From positions 2,207,001 through 2,271,000 of the forward strand of contig CM018031.1 of NCBI GenBank assembly GCA_008638375.1: a DNA stretch of 64,000 nt, written 5' to 3'. This document shows, one piece after another, positions 1-12,229 of the stretch. The notes under the pieces are model-generated. The model was not told the origin of the DNA. It saw only the letters and a list, made by a program, of their open reading frames with translations, and searched no databases. The position numbers and the translations under genes were made by a program. This DNA comes from Nyssa sinensis. Lineage: Eukaryota > Streptophyta > Magnoliopsida > Cornales > Nyssaceae. Each line of letters begins with the position of its first letter. Within the stretch, counting starts at the first letter, position 1.

Positions 1-141
1 CACGTAGTTTTTTAGAGGACCAATTTTGGATAGAGGAGCTTCCTAGTATCTTCACTAAAGCTCTATTCTCTGATATTTCAATGGCTTTGGTTATTTAGTT
101 GTTTTGTTTCTTTTCTGTCTTGTTGGCCATAAAAAAAAAAA
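1..141 (+). mobile_element. LINE 3' end: RNase H C-terminus and poly(A)
   Basis: The reading frame running to the TAG at about 98 encodes the end of a plant LINE RNase H domain (residues like DQFWIEELP). The fuller version is at 35391-35601, where the diagnostic R-x-A-N-x-x-x-H motif precedes it. A non-coding tail ends in a run of A at 131-141. The following bases (144-160) match the right-hand target-site duplication seen at 35651-35667. The element is 5'-truncated here by the window edge. The same insertion is present in all three duplication copies, so it predates the duplication. Confidence 0.7.
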
Positions 142-773
142 GGGTAGAAGAGAAAATTGTAAAGGACAAAAGTTTATGTGTATCTCCTCCTCAACTTGTA
201 ATCCTAAGGTGCCTTGGTTGAGTTGATACTCCATTTCTAGCTAAGTAGTATTAGAGTAAAATTAACAAATTAACGTCAAAACTTTGTTGATTTTTAAAAA
301 TTGATATCAAAGACAAGGACAAGAGATCCTAGTGGCTTCAACCTATTAAAGTAAGTTGAGTAATTGAAAAGGACAAAAGCCAGGCCGCGCCTAGAAGACT
401 CCACAATCAAAGCCAATATGATCTCTAAAAGCTTGTGATAATGAATTTTTTTAGTGAAAATTCAATGTTTTCTAATTATAAAAGAATGAGATTTCTTATT
501 AGATTCTATCTTAGAACATGTGATCTGTGGGATATTGTTGGTGAAAAGTTAAATGGCGACATGTCGAAAATGATAGGTGAAAAGAAAGAAGAAAAGGTAA
601 TTACAGTATTGTGAAAGGCAATACACCTTGATATTTGGGAGTTTATTGGATAGTCTAGATCTCCAAGTTATGTTTGGAAGATGTTGGAGACTATTGACTT
701 AGATCGTACAAGTAAGTTTTCATATAATGAAAGTTGGATGAAGCTGAGTTTACAAATGAAGATTATGAAAAAT

Positions 774-1037
774 GTGAAGATGGTTGATGAAGAAAAGTGT
801 CATGGTGATGAAGCTGAGGAAATTGAACCACTTGAATGGGTAGAAGAAAAAGAAGTGAAAAAATAAGAAATAGTTAAAAATGTGGAAATAAAATAAAGTG
901 AAGAAATTAAAGTACCGGAGAATATGGAGGAGAAAAATTGTGAAGAAGAGGCAAAAAATCATTCAAGTTGAAGAGTCATAAACTTCATGTATGTTTACAA
1001 AAATCATTTTGAAGAGTCATAAGTAATGCAGTGAATT
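774..1037. repeat. Direct repeat R, left copy (copy 1)
   Basis: This block recurs at 6305-6570 in the same orientation, flanking about 5.3 kb of spacer. The same pair occurs in copy 2 (22665-22928 and 28191-28459). In copy 3 only one R lies next to the leader module (36276-36538). The block is purine-rich and contains a short ORF rich in Glu and Lys that I do not recognise. Confidence 0.8.
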
Positions 1038-2900
1038 CTCTATCAGTTATCAATAGTGTTCATCTCTTTTACCATTTGAAATTCAATAAGATCTATATCC
1101 ATAACATGGGCTCCATTGTTCAGTAAGTGGATTATGGTTCTGCTATGGTGGTGGCCAAATGTGGTCATTTATACCACAACCGGCATACAAGTCCAGTTAA
1201 AGTAAGACTTTATGTATGTACAAACAAAGTTTCCTATGGTAGGTACATTGCATGCGCATGTGAACCGGATGTTTTCAAGGACGTGAGAAGGTAAAAAAAA
1301 AAGGTAGAACAAAAGATTAGAAGATTTTTATAAAGGAAAATCTCAATATAAGTCCTTTTGTCGAGTCAAAAACAAGTAAATCAAGAATAACACATGATTA
1401 GAGGCCGTAATTAGGGTGATTAACTAGAAATTGCAATTTGCAGGTGCTTTCAACGAATTGGTTTTCCATTTTTAGTCAAAGTCACAATGTTCTAATGTTT
1501 TATAACCACAACATTTTACCATCGCAAGGAACCGTCACATGCTACTATGAAAATACTATAGTGTAAACTATCATAATTATACTGTCCTGAGAGTATAAGG
1601 GAATCTCACAGGATTTAATTAATCAATTTTTTATAATTCAAGACCAATAAAAGTTCACAATTCATATTACAAGACTCATTTTAGTACTACTTTTAAAAAG
1701 AAATTCTACTACTCGTCACTTTGACAGTAGTGTTATGATTTGTACCTTTTTAAAAAGAAATTATGTTAACGGGTTAGCAGACTTGACATGTTACAAATGG
1801 CATCTCTCATAGATTTAGATTAAATATAACGTCCTACGTTCTTTGTCCCAATAATTTGAACAAAAAATTTACAATATTATGACTAAAAAGTTTCAATTTA
1901 AATTATTAGTAATAAAACTTGTGGTGTCTCATATATTAATTAAATTATTATCACTCAATTGATGTAGAATATGAGTATTAGATTAAAGCTTCTAAAATAT
2001 CTACTTACGGACAGAGATATTTGAATAGACACCACAACTATATAGTCATATGGGACAAATGTGGTACCCCACATCAGTTGGGTGAAAAAGATTTTGTTGG
2101 CATATAAAATACTACAAAACTTATTCCTAAAAAATTAGACCTAAACATTGTGGGTTATGTGATTAGACTCTTTCATCAGAATATTAGGTTAGCAACTTTA
2201 GGGTGATAAAGAGCCCAAAGCCTTTGTTCCCTGTATTAGATTTTCTAAGCTGTATTGCACTTAATTTATGGGTCTCGAGTGCATTGCACTCGGTCCAATG
2301 AACATCCCATACATTCTGCTATTGTGGCTTTCATTCGTTGACTTTCATTCGTTGACTAAAATACAATGTACCGGAACTAAGAAACAACTTTTTACTTAGC
2401 AAGCATCCCACTTGTTCTCTCACATCCCACTTGCGCTATCATTTTTATTTCATTCCCATCTCAAGCGATTTAATTTCTTAATTTATTTAATTCTCTTAGT
2501 ATTTATTTCAGCATACCAAATTTGGTCTTACAATTTCTAATTTTTAAACAAAAGTTTATTTTGTACAAAAGAAGTTTATAAGATGAACAAAAACAAGTTT
2601 AAACATATTCTAAAATTCACTAATTTATTGAGTTTAACTGAAACACGACTCAAGCTTAGGTTGTGATCATCTTAATTAAAAATTTATTTAATATCGTTTC
2701 AAATATAAATGTCAAATTTGTAAAAATAATTTAAAATTCATTAATTTATTAATGAATCAAGTTTGGAGAATCCATTGCTTGATTCATTTTCAGTCCTATA
2801 AATTTATTTATTTTTTTGCTATTTTGCTAGCAGAACTACTGCAGGTTTGGCTTCCCTAATATTGATGGAACAAAGTCTCTTGTTTTTTTGTTTTTTTACT
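1038..2900. other. AT-rich spacer, no gene seen
   Basis: No coding region is supported. It repeats at 22929-24780 and, with more differences, at 38649-40830. It contains a short tandem repeat of CATTCGTTGACTTT (about 2333-2359) and is otherwise unremarkable spacer. Confidence 0.6.
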
Positions 2901-2939
2901 ATCAAAATAAAAAAGAAAATTAGAAATAATGGGTTTTTG

Positions 2940-4010
2940 AACATAATTTTTCTTTTTACTATCTTTGAGTTAAAATTAAAGTAGGTCTCACACATTAATT
3001 TTGGTAGGTTCACATGAAAATGTGTTCTCCTCCATGAGGAGATTAATACGTATACTGAGTTGCTCAAAACCATTAAAGAGTAAATGCCAAATTGCCTCCA
3101 AACATCACAACTTGAAAATGGTAACAAAAACTTGAAACTTGTGTCCCACATAATGGATACAAGGCTTTTAAAGACTATATATACAATGACATTGAATGAA
3201 TGTTTATGTTCTTAGAGGTACCCAAGTTTTGTTGATGGGAGAGGACCTAGCATACACATTGAACCAATTTTGGACCTGGGCTTGGCCGTTGTTTATATAT
3301 TTTTTGGGGGAAAATTCATTTAAATATTTTTTTAAAAGAGCTATCGTTTAATCGTTTTGCGATTACGTTTAATTTTGGTTTAAAATCTAAAAATATTATT
3401 GTTTTGCGATTACGTTTGATTTGAATTTTGACTAAATAGTCTTTTTCATTGGGTACGACTGTGTCTGTTTGCAAACAAACACAACCAAAGCTTCAAGCAT
3501 GTATCAAACATGCACGAAGAAGTTTATATAAGCACACTGTCACTACATAATTCATATACTTCATATCATTCAGTGCATCCATATAAGAGAGAGTTCAAAC
3601 GTTTCTGATTCCTTGTGTGATTACGTTTGATTTTGGTTTAAAATTAAAAAATGTTGTTGTTTTTCGATTACGTTTGGTTTGAATTTTAATTGAATGGACG
3701 TCTTCTTCATTAGGTGCGACTGCAAAACAGACACAACCAAAGCTTCAAGCATGTACCAAACATGCACGAAGAAGTTTATATAAACACACTGTCACTACAT
3801 AATTCATATAATTCATATCATTCAGTGCATCCATATAATTAGAGAGTTCAAACATTTCTGGTTTGCTGTGCATAAAGAAAGTTGTGTTTAATCACTGTGT
3901 GATAACCATTTTATCTTGGGAGGCATACATCACAGAAATTCGTTAGCACTGTATTACAATGGTGTATTCTGTCTTAAAGAAACAGCGTCAAATGCTAGAC
4001 TTGGTTTACA
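2940..4010 (+). mobile_element. LTR-like module with doubled TATA unit (copy 1)
   Basis: The module is shared with 24830-25900 and 40900-41980, and in diverged form with 15380-16240. It contains a tandem pair of about 250 bp (3361-3618 and 3619-3870). Each unit carries the inverted repeat GCATGT-n5-ACATGC followed by a TATATAA box (3525-3531 and 3777-3783) and then a purine-rich GAGAGTTCAAAC stretch. A promoter-like core followed by transcribed-looking sequence fits the U3/R part of an LTR. No primer-binding site, internal domain or clear TG...CA ends were found, so this may instead be a solo LTR remnant or another repeat type. Confidence 0.4.
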
Positions 4011-5170
4011 TCATTTTTTTGTATTTTTTCAGTTCTGTTCAAATATAGTACATTTTTGTAATCTTTATTTTCAATTCTTTGATCTGTTTTCTTATATCCA
4101 GAATACTAATTTTTTGTTAGAATTCAATTTTGGAATTTCAGTTTCAAATCCGGCTTTTCAGTTTATTGTTTTTTTTCCTCCAAAATTTAGTTTTTCTAAA
4201 ACAGTGTATATTTACTGCAAATCAAAATCTGTTTTTAGTTACAAAACTATATAAAACTAATTCTTGTTCTGAAAAAAATATTGAGTTGTATTTTTACAGA
4301 CTTTTTTGCAGACCAAATACACACTTGCAAACAGCCAAACCACCTAGTGAATGTATATAATTCAACTTTGTTGTTTCGTACAAAAAAAATATTTAATTGT
4401 TTCGTACAAAAATATTTACCCATCTCTTTAATTCTATCAACTTTGTTGGTTGATATCATTTAATTGTTTATCTTTAATTCCATTAGAATTTCATCAGATT
4501 CCATCCCTGTTTTACATCTCAGGAAGGTGCTACCCAGTAAAGTACTCTCCTCCCTAATTCAGATAAATTAATTGTGTAAAGTACTGACTTTGTGTATAAT
4601 GTGTAAGTTTTTATTTATTTGCAAGTTGGAGGTTAGAACTGAAAAAAGAAAATAAATAAATAAATAAGTCAACTTAGGGGAATCAGAGTTTACCCAAATA
4701 AAAAATGATCCACATCCAAAGAAACTACCAACTGTCAATTTCCCCTTCTTTAAAGCAATTCTTTTTTTAAAAAAATATATATGCTAAATATAAATCTTTA
4801 AAGGCACAATAATAATAATAATAATAATAATATCCCAGTTAGTAATGCTAGCTTTATTTTCAAATTTCATGATATGATATCCAGTTATTATAACACTGAT
4901 CAATTCATGAAAATTAATATTTTTTTATAAGATTTTTAAATAAACCTTAACATTATTGTTGTATAAAATATATTCTTTGGACAAAGTATAATTATTTAAT
5001 AAGATGTCGTTCCGCATCATTTCAAATATTGTATAATTATACTTTCACTAACTCTACAACTTTTAAAATTTCATGAAAAAATTACTTATAATAAATATCA
5101 AAAAAATTTAATTTTTGTTTTTGTTTTTGTAAGAGACAATCATATCACATCAAATAATAACACAAAATAA
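4011..5170. other. AT-rich spacer, no gene seen
   Basis: The spacer repeats in copies 2 and 3. It holds an (AAT)n microsatellite at about 4808-4830. Translations in any frame are low complexity, rich in Phe, Ile and Lys. In copy 3 the corresponding stretch is interrupted by the TRIM element. Confidence 0.5.
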
Positions 5171-5281
5171 TATGTGTGTACATATATATATACATATATA
5201 TATATGGAATTTATCACTACATAATTTACTGTCACGAGGGAATTAGCTTCGGCAATTTAAGGGAGTACTCTCCTCATTACG

Positions 5282-5363
5282 ATGCCAATGATGTCAGTGT
5301 ATTACGTATGGCACCAGATGTTATGCCAATGATGTCAGTATATTACGTATGGCACCAGATGTT
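5282..5363 (+). repeat. 41-bp tandem duplication, copies 1 and 2 only
   Basis: Two back-to-back 41-base units (5282-5322 and 5323-5363) differ at one base. The pair is also in copy 2 (about 27174-27255) but copy 3 has a single unit near 47380. It lies in a small conserved ORF-like stretch (from about 5200) that also occurs in copy 3. The unit is not a multiple of three, so it breaks that frame. It marks copies 1 and 2 as each other's closest relatives. Confidence 0.85.
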
Positions 5364-5463
5364 AGGTGTAATGTATGGGATTATGGAAATGATCAAATTT
5401 GCCACAGTTGTTGAAGGTAGACTTCAATTTTATTTATTGCATGTTGGAGGAGACTTTTAAGTA

Positions 5464-6300
5464 TCAGTAATCTGCCAAGCCCTGAGCTGCCGCATGGGTG
5501 CATGGCTCTTTGATGTTCTTTCTCTTGTACAGTCTTTATTTAGTTTATAAATTTTTTGTACTTACCTAAATAAAAAAATAAAAAAGGACAGAGACATCTA
5601 TTTTTTTTCTTAATTTCACTATTTTGTCCAACAATTTAATTAGAATTTTACAACTATATTTTATATCCCCCACATGAAAATGATTCCTCTTTAATTCTAA
5701 CAACTTTGTAGGTAGAAATCATCATCACCGCACCAATTGGTAGGTTGCAAATTTATTATCATACGTTAGCATTTCATAAATATTGAAAAGTAAAAGAGAA
5801 GAAAAATTAAAATTTATTAAAATTTTGGTTAATAAGAAAGAGAAAATTCTCTTTAAAAATCAGATTCATATAACTGTCTTTTTTCCTAAAAAATGTCACT
5901 TCTATTTTCCTAAAGAAACACAATAAAAATTATGTTTCTTGAGCTTAAATTTTTTACCTATTTTAATTTTTTGAGCTTAAATTTTTATTAAACATCAGGG
6001 GTAATTTTTAGGTCCCACAATTGGTATCAGAGATAGTTACGATCTTGGGATAATTTATCAGAGCCAGTTACGATCTTGAGATAACTTATCAGAGACAGTT
6101 ACGATCTTGGAGTAACTTATCAAAGCCAAGTTCGATCTTGGGAAGCTGCGAAAAAAATCAAAGTTTGGTCTCGTTCTTGGATTATTGCAAAGAATTGTAG
6201 TTCTCATTTTACTTAAGATTGCGATCTTGAGTGGTTTGTTGAAGAGTTCTTCTCTTATTTTTGTTCAACCAATTTGATATCAGAGTAATTTTTGGGTCCT
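5464..6300. other. Spacer with LINE-like tail, no gene seen
   Basis: About 5470-5585 resembles the 3' tail of a plant LINE, ending in A-rich runs, and recurs at 27365-27480 and 47890-48015. At 6000-6150 there are four imperfect repeats of a unit like CAGTTACGATCTTGRGATAACTTAT. I see no coding sequence. Confidence 0.45.
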
Positions 6301-6304
6301 ACAA

Positions 6305-6570
6305 GTGAAGATGGTTGATGAAGAAAAGTGTCATGGTGATGAGCTGAGGAAATTGAACCACTTGAATGGGTAGAAGAAAACGAAGTGAAAAAAATAAGAA
6401 ATAGTTGAAAATGTGGAAATAAAATAAAGTGAAGAAATTAAAGTACCAAGAGAATATGGAAGAGAAAAATGGTAACGAAGAGGCAAAAATCATTCAAGTT
6501 GAAGAGTAATAAACTTCAAGTTATGTTTACAAAAATCATTTTGAAGAGTCATAAGTAATGCAGTAAATTC
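6305..6570. repeat. Direct repeat R, right copy (copy 1)
   Basis: Partner of 774-1037, same orientation. It leads directly into the TATA-plus-leader module, as R also does in copies 2 and 3. Confidence 0.8.
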
Positions 6571-6683
6571 TATAAAACTACTGAAATCATAACAGTCATC
6601 ACACAACAAACTCATAAAATAATTTTTCGTAGAAATTGCCATTCATACTTGATTTTCGTCCCAGAGTGTAAGGTTTTGTTGTC

Positions 6684-6799
6684 TATAAATAGGGCTTCTC
6701 TCTCTTCTTTTCTAAGACCAACGATCATCACACAACGAGCTCATAAAATAATTCTTCATAAGGCTTAGTGGAGGAATAGAAAGTTTTACAACGATCAAG
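6684..6799 (+). promoter_or_regulatory. Orphan DUF247-type promoter and leader exon (copy 1)
   Basis: TATAAATA at 6684-6691 is followed by a pyrimidine-rich start region and a leader matching those of DUF247 genes 2 and 4. The leader ends at 6798 before a GT donor of sequence GTGACT, weaker than the GTGAGT or GTAAGT found before the intact genes. The sequence beyond runs into the gap and a viral relic. The nearest DUF247 body is the pseudogene about 11 kb away, so this looks like a promoter cut off from its gene. Confidence 0.5.
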
Positions 6800-7645
6800 T
6801 GACTTCTTTTAATATCCGTTAAAATTCATATTTTCTATTAGTACATTTATCTTGACCTTATTTCATTCATATTAATATTGTAGGCTATATATATTAATAA
6901 GTCTTGTTTGTTTTGTTAGAAAAAAATTAATTCAGGAAAAAAAATTTAGTAATAGTATTTGGAGGAAGAAAAAATCATTTATTCCAAATTTTCAGTTATT
7001 TGATTGTACATTCCAAATTTGTTTGCAGAATATTTTTTATTATTTGGAAGATTGTAATATTAACAATAGTTTGGTGACCATATTTAGTAAGAGAAAGACA
7101 CTTTCTTTTTTCTCTGTAACTATTTTTTCGATAACTTTTGTATTTTTGGGGATTGTTGAGCTCCTGTCATGGAACTATACTTTTTATAATTATTTCTTCT
7201 AGTACATGAGACTACTCCCCTTTCAAAAATTCTCCTTTTCTGATTGAGCTTGTGAAATCATTATCATTAGCAGGCCAACTCGAAAAAATTTGAGGCCAAA
7301 AATGAAAATCTAAATAAGGCCGTTTTATTTGTCAATATTAATAGTTTAAAAATTTAAATTTATTATTTTCACGTTTTTAATAAAAAATTAATAATTAATT
7401 TTTGTATTTAAGTTTTGCTAACATATTCTTTTTAATTGATTTATCATTGTTGGATGTAAAAGAATGTATTTAAATTTGGTAGAGGGGTACAACTCATTCA
7501 ATAAGAAAATATTAGAAAACGAGTTATTAAAATAAAGAGTTATAATTAATAAAAATATTTAGCTTTTTATTGAGAACAAATTTGACCATTGGTCAACTTT
7601 GTGTGATTGTTGGATAAAAAGGTGAAATATGATTCTATAATGATC

Positions 7646-7745
7646 NNNNNNNNNNNNNNNNNNNNNNNNNNNNNNNNNNNNNNNNNNNNNNNNNNNNNNN
7701 NNNNNNNNNNNNNNNNNNNNNNNNNNNNNNNNNNNNNNNNNNNNN
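7646..7745. other. Assembly gap (100 N)
   Basis: Exactly 100 Ns, a usual placeholder for a gap of unknown size. Homology to copy 2 stops at its left edge, so the junction with the next block is unverified. Confidence 0.98.
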
Positions 7746-7829
7746 AGAAAACATTAGCTAATGCATTGTCTACCACAGGTACTATACAATCCATAATATC
7801 ACATATACGAACTACTTAAGACAATAACA

Positions 7830-9330
7830 GTAAATAGTTGCCATAGGATATACAGATGCAATTGTTTTAGCCAGAAACAAAAAAAACAAACCATCAACCA
7901 AATAGACATAAAGGGATCCAAACAGAACGTCAACCATACATCACCTATAAACCTACATCTTCTATATCATTTATAGAAAAACTGAAGTCTTGGGAATAAA
8001 AGACCATTTAAAAAAATATGTCAACCTCTAGATCTAGATGAATTATGGTTGAGGTCAAATCTAGTAAGAGAACTTGATTATATACATCAATTAAAAAAAA
8101 AAATTACTGAATTTCCTAACCAAATTTCAAAAACAAATGAAGAAAATGAGGCCTTCTGTGAAGAACATAGTAGGAAAAATGTGAGCAATCTCAGGTGAAG
8201 AAAATATTATGAATAAAAAAATGATATAAAAGCTCATAGATATTTTGAATCCCAAGATAGTTTAGAAGACATGAGATTGAGGTAGAAGAACCCTTAAGCT
8301 TCATAGTGGCAACCATGAAATAGTCTTGTGATGGTTCAAGCATAGAGAAATCAATGATAAAGATAAGATGGATGAGTTAAAGGAACTCCCTATCACAGAA
8401 ATAGTTGCCATAGTAATAACTGAATTAATAAATGAATTATATGATTACAACTACACTAACAACTATAAAGAAGAGTAGGCAAAGAAATAACTTTATGCTC
8501 TTAAGATTCACTCAATTTGAACCATATGTAATAAAAAAAAAAGCAATATTACAACAAAACTCTGAATGCTAAAATATCATTCTGGAAAGATGAATTCATG
8601 AACAAATTACCAAGTCCTTGGAACAAAAAGGCAAGACAAGCTTTTAAGGATGATGGTAATAAGGATTTAGTGGATTCCTTAGGAGGTCACATATACATGG
8701 TTAGAAAAATAATGGCCAAAAAAAATGTGAGGAATCAAGGTTAATGAAAGGAGCAAAAAAGCTCAAACTTAACCAAAAATGTTGTAATAAACAATTTGCA
8801 GACCGTGGACAACATGGGTGTGGGTGGCATGAAAGAAAGAGATTTAATAAAAATAAATTTCTATAAAAACTATAGAACAAGGCCGTTTAAAAGTGAAAGA
8901 TCATTTCAAAAAAGTAAAAGATACTTGATTATAAAGAAAATGTCCTAAAGAACATCCCTTGACAAAATGTAAGTCTTGGTTATGTCATGAAAAAGGGCAT
9001 TATGCTAACAATGTCCAAAAACAAATCAAACAAATATGCTATACTTCTAGGATGAGAGGATCCGACAAGTATGAGAAATAAAATCAAATGATGAAATTAA
9101 TGATGAAATATTCTCAGAGATAAAAGAAGACAATTCATCTTCTGAAGAGGAAGTTAATAAATTCTTGTGATAAAAATGATGACAGATTTCGGCCTACAAT
9201 GTAACAAAAAATAAGGGCTCATGTAAAGCATAATGGAAAAACAAGATTCATGTAGGTAGTCCTAAATTTTTGAACTGAGGCTTTGTCAAGTTCAGTCAAT
9301 TAGGATTGAATTTAAATTAGAGGAGCTACC
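7830..9330 (+). pseudogene. Decayed endogenous caulimovirid, coat-protein region
   Basis: The clearest signal is at about 8950-9010. The frame encodes a Cys/His knuckle of the kind found near the C-terminus of Caulimoviridae coat proteins, with the typical G-H-Y-A-N stretch. It is followed by an acidic Ser/Glu-rich tail at about 9080-9170, as is usual in that family. Upstream is Lys- and Glu-rich, partly coiled-coil-like sequence, as expected of a virion protein. The copy is dead: one knuckle Cys is Ser, the frame is shifted within the knuckle, and stop codons are frequent. No reverse transcriptase or movement protein was seen. Such relics are common in plant genomes. The genus is not assignable by eye, and the limits are approximate. 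Confidence 0.55.
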
Positions 9331-9825
9331 AATAAGAATGAAGAAGCTTGCTTTCAGATTTAGTGGACTTAATCACCATATTTGGAAGGCAAGCTCATTC
9401 TTAGAATAAATGCAAAACAGCTCAGGATTTAGTATCTTCAATTGTGATGGAGAAACTGAATTTTTGTCAGTGTAAGCATTAAATTATGCAACTAATCAAA
9501 GTGCTCATGACCATGGCTATTCCCTAAATATTGTGATAATCATGCATGAAGGATCAGTTTTCACATATGCACAAGAATATAAGATAAATCGCAAAGGCGT
9601 GACATATAGTACATACGAACTACTTAAAAACATATCAGTATGCATTATGCATGTATGCATCGCATGTCACCCCAAACATTATCCAGAGAAGAAATTTCAA
9701 AACTAGCTAATTGTTCAAGCACCTAAGAGGAAATTTCAAATATTACAGAACTGTAAGTTTGTTCTAGTGGCTAAAAACCCAAACAGCTGACATCTCTCTT
9801 ACTACCAGGCAACAATCTCCAACAG

Positions 9826-12120
9826 TCAGGTAAACACATTACCAAACAAAACCGTCAACCATATAGAAGCAAGAACCAACGTCTTTAGAAATTCATCACC
9901 CAACCCAACTTCCTTTTCTAGAGGCACACGGATAAACATCGTTCGCCAAGTAGCGTCGGTAAACTTCCTGCATGCCTTCATGTAATGAGCATCATCAACA
10001 CCGTCAAGGCTACTTAGAACTTCAATGCATGCCTCTATAGAGTATGGATCAGATGTCTTACTAGAAGTGTCAAGACGTCCTTCCCCTTCAAGCTTTTTGG
10101 TTCGAGCAATGGAAAACTCAGTCCATGCTTCAAAAGCTTTCTCTATGCTACTACTCTTGCTTTCTTTCTTAGGTCTTGAAGAAGAAGGGCCATCCATGCT
10201 CCGTTTCCTACTACTTGAGGTGGGCTGCTCAGGGGAATCTACCAACACAGGTTCAGTATTAACATGGACACCTGCTCCCATAAATGCATCTTCTATTTCC
10301 CTTTCTTCATCAGAGGTCGGAGATTATTGCCTATAAGACCTAGCAAGGGCACCCGTCACAGTTGTTGTATTAAAAATAATGCCCAACAGGCTGTAGAATT
10401 CACAGCCCTTGCGCCGAAATTGTCGTGCTTGTGGATGTGTCTACAAAGGTTTTATACAAACAATATGTAAGGAAACTATTTGTACGGGTTGTGAAAAAAA
10501 AAAGTAGGTGTGAGTAAAATATTCTAAGATGTCTTTGCCAAACATCCTCCGTTGCCGTAATTGTGTTGGTGTCAGGATTCCAACCGAACCCCGATTTTCC
10601 TAATAAGATGGAAAACTCCTTGTGCTTCATACGTAGTCGGGTATACTTTGATTTCAGTTTCGGCACCGTGTATCTTTTGCCCAATTTTTCATACAATTGG
10701 TCATCAAATCTAGACCAAATGCTCTTCGGGAATGTGTTTGAAACCAAAGCAGAGCGGTTCACTTGTTCAACCATTAAATTAATAAAGGCCTCTTCTGCGT
10801 AAAGTGGCCAGTGGACAAGTCTTCCATATCATCAATTGGCTTAGCCATCTAATTAAAAAATCTCCTTTATAAAAATTCATACATATTAAATATGACTGTA
10901 ATTTTCATACAATGGAATATGAGTATACATATCAAACCACTGGAAGATCACAATTTAAATATTAAATATGAGTGTAGATACCCAAAGCAGAAAGTAAGAA
11001 GTAGGTTTAGAGGTGACTTGCACACAAACTGGTCATATATGTATAATGCAAGAAACACATCTCAATCAACAGTATCTTGTTATGCCATACAAAAAATTAG
11101 AGTGCTCGACAGTCATACAAAAATCAGAATATAACTACAATGTACATTGATTCACACACATAATGCACTGAAGCCGTTGATATCAGCCCATCTTCCAAAA
11201 ATAGTGAACAAACAAATTTAAAATGTATCTTGATGGAGAAATATCAACGAGGTCAATTAAATTATTTGCAGATCTAGTAAATTGAGGAATTAAAAAACAC
11301 TCCAAAAATTGGTATCAATATATATACTAAAGATATCAAGATGTTTATTATATTTTCTGCCATAGAAAACAAAAGCAAATCAATGACAGCAGAGGGAATT
11401 ACCACAAAAATAAACCTATAATTTTATTCTATTTTCTGCCATGGAAAACAGCTAGGGGAATTAACTGAAAAATAAAAACCATTTTTGTTCTTCCATTTTC
11501 CTCGTACAATAAATTTAACCACATTCACTTCATTAAATCTAGCTTCAATGTTTTCCCATAGAAGACCATAGCCTTCAACATTTTAGAAAGAAAAGAAGAG
11601 AAAACAGTGCGAGATAACACAGATATGAAAGTTGATTGCAACTGTGAAAAAGCTGGAAGAAAAAGGAAAAAGAGAAATAAAACAGATTTTTGTTACCTTC
11701 TTGAAGGGGGACGGCGGGACTGGAACACTATTTTCGTCTGTGTGGCTATGTGACGATGCGGATTCCTCTTCTCGTTCCTTCCTCTTTCGGCCTTTGCTGA
11801 TCACGCGGTGCGTTGAAGGCATGGAGTGAGCACCTCAAGTTATGGTGGAGTTATAAATTTAATTGTTGATGACCAACCGATTGATGGATGGATTGGCTCT
11901 TGTCTTTCACTCTGTATGAAGATTTTTTGTAGCAGAAGAGATCTGCTCTGCTGAGAGTGCAGATTTGGTTCGAACCTAGACATCCATTTAAAGATTTGTT
12001 ACGGCTAGGGTTGAAAAGTTGCAGATCCCAATCGACAAAAGGAGATGTCGTTGGGTTGAGAGAGAGAGAGAGAGGGAAGAGAGAGCGAGACAGACGGAGA
12101 TGCGGTTGATTGTGGTGAGA
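9826..12120 (-). pseudogene. Myb/SANT-like (LIMYB-type) gene, apparently broken
   Basis: Exons read on the minus strand. A C/T-rich 5' UTR-like stretch with AACCCTAG lies at about 12120-11823. A possible first exon is 11822-11697 (42 codons, GTAACA donor). A Myb/SANT-like domain follows at about 10810-10540, with a WPLYAEEAF start, SGFGWNP and an EDVWQ end. After acceptor TTTGTAG at 10442-10441, the final exon 10440-9826 has the family's TSDEERE and C-terminal Cys-Ile-Glu and Trp-Arg-x-Met-Phe features. Three defects are visible: a TAA in frame at 10326-10324; a one-base frame offset between the ATG at 10848 and the domain start at 10810; and no GT donor after the Myb domain. The family binds DNA and, in LIMYB, partners ribosomal protein L10. 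I read this as a pseudogene; sequence error could explain part of it. Confidence 0.6.
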
Positions 12121-12229
12121 AGAAGTGTTGCCAAGGCCAAACAAATTCTCACAACCATACATGGCTAAGGCGATGTAGTCCGTATGGTTGCAAAATTCAA
12201 TTCTCACAGTAATTGGTCACATGGAGAAG

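Larger units (their letters stand above)
1..7645. repeat. Segmental duplication copy 1 (cut by window edge and gap)
   Basis: This whole stretch is near-identical to 21888-29533, with only scattered substitutions and short indels. The first bases match 21888 onward and the last bases before the Ns match the bases ending at 29533. It holds no intact gene. In order it contains a LINE 3' end, repeat R, AT-rich spacer, an LTR-like module with a doubled TATA unit, a second spacer, a second copy of R, and a TATA-plus-leader-exon module. The short ORFs inside recur in the other copies but look like spacer rather than genes. It is truncated on the left by the window and on the right by the N gap, so its true length is unknown. 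Confidence 0.9.

Noticed and set aside
681..866. 61-codon acidic ORF repeated identically at 22572-22757
   Set aside because: Identity reflects the recent segmental duplication. In copy 3 the start region is disrupted, so there is no sign that the frame is conserved.
2819..3151. 110-115 codon minus-strand ORF in all three duplication copies
   Set aside because: Low-complexity Phe/Lys-rich peptide overlapping an LTR-like module; conserved only because the DNA is duplicated.
5176..5460. 94-codon ORF with a tandem internal repeat
   Set aside because: It begins in a (TA)n run, the 41-bp duplication shifts its frame, and copy 3 reads a different C-terminus.
6000..6150. Regularly spaced repeats around CAGTTACGATCTTG as a CRISPR-like array
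   Set aside because: Units are imperfect, nearly adjacent, lack unique spacers and lie in plant spacer DNA.
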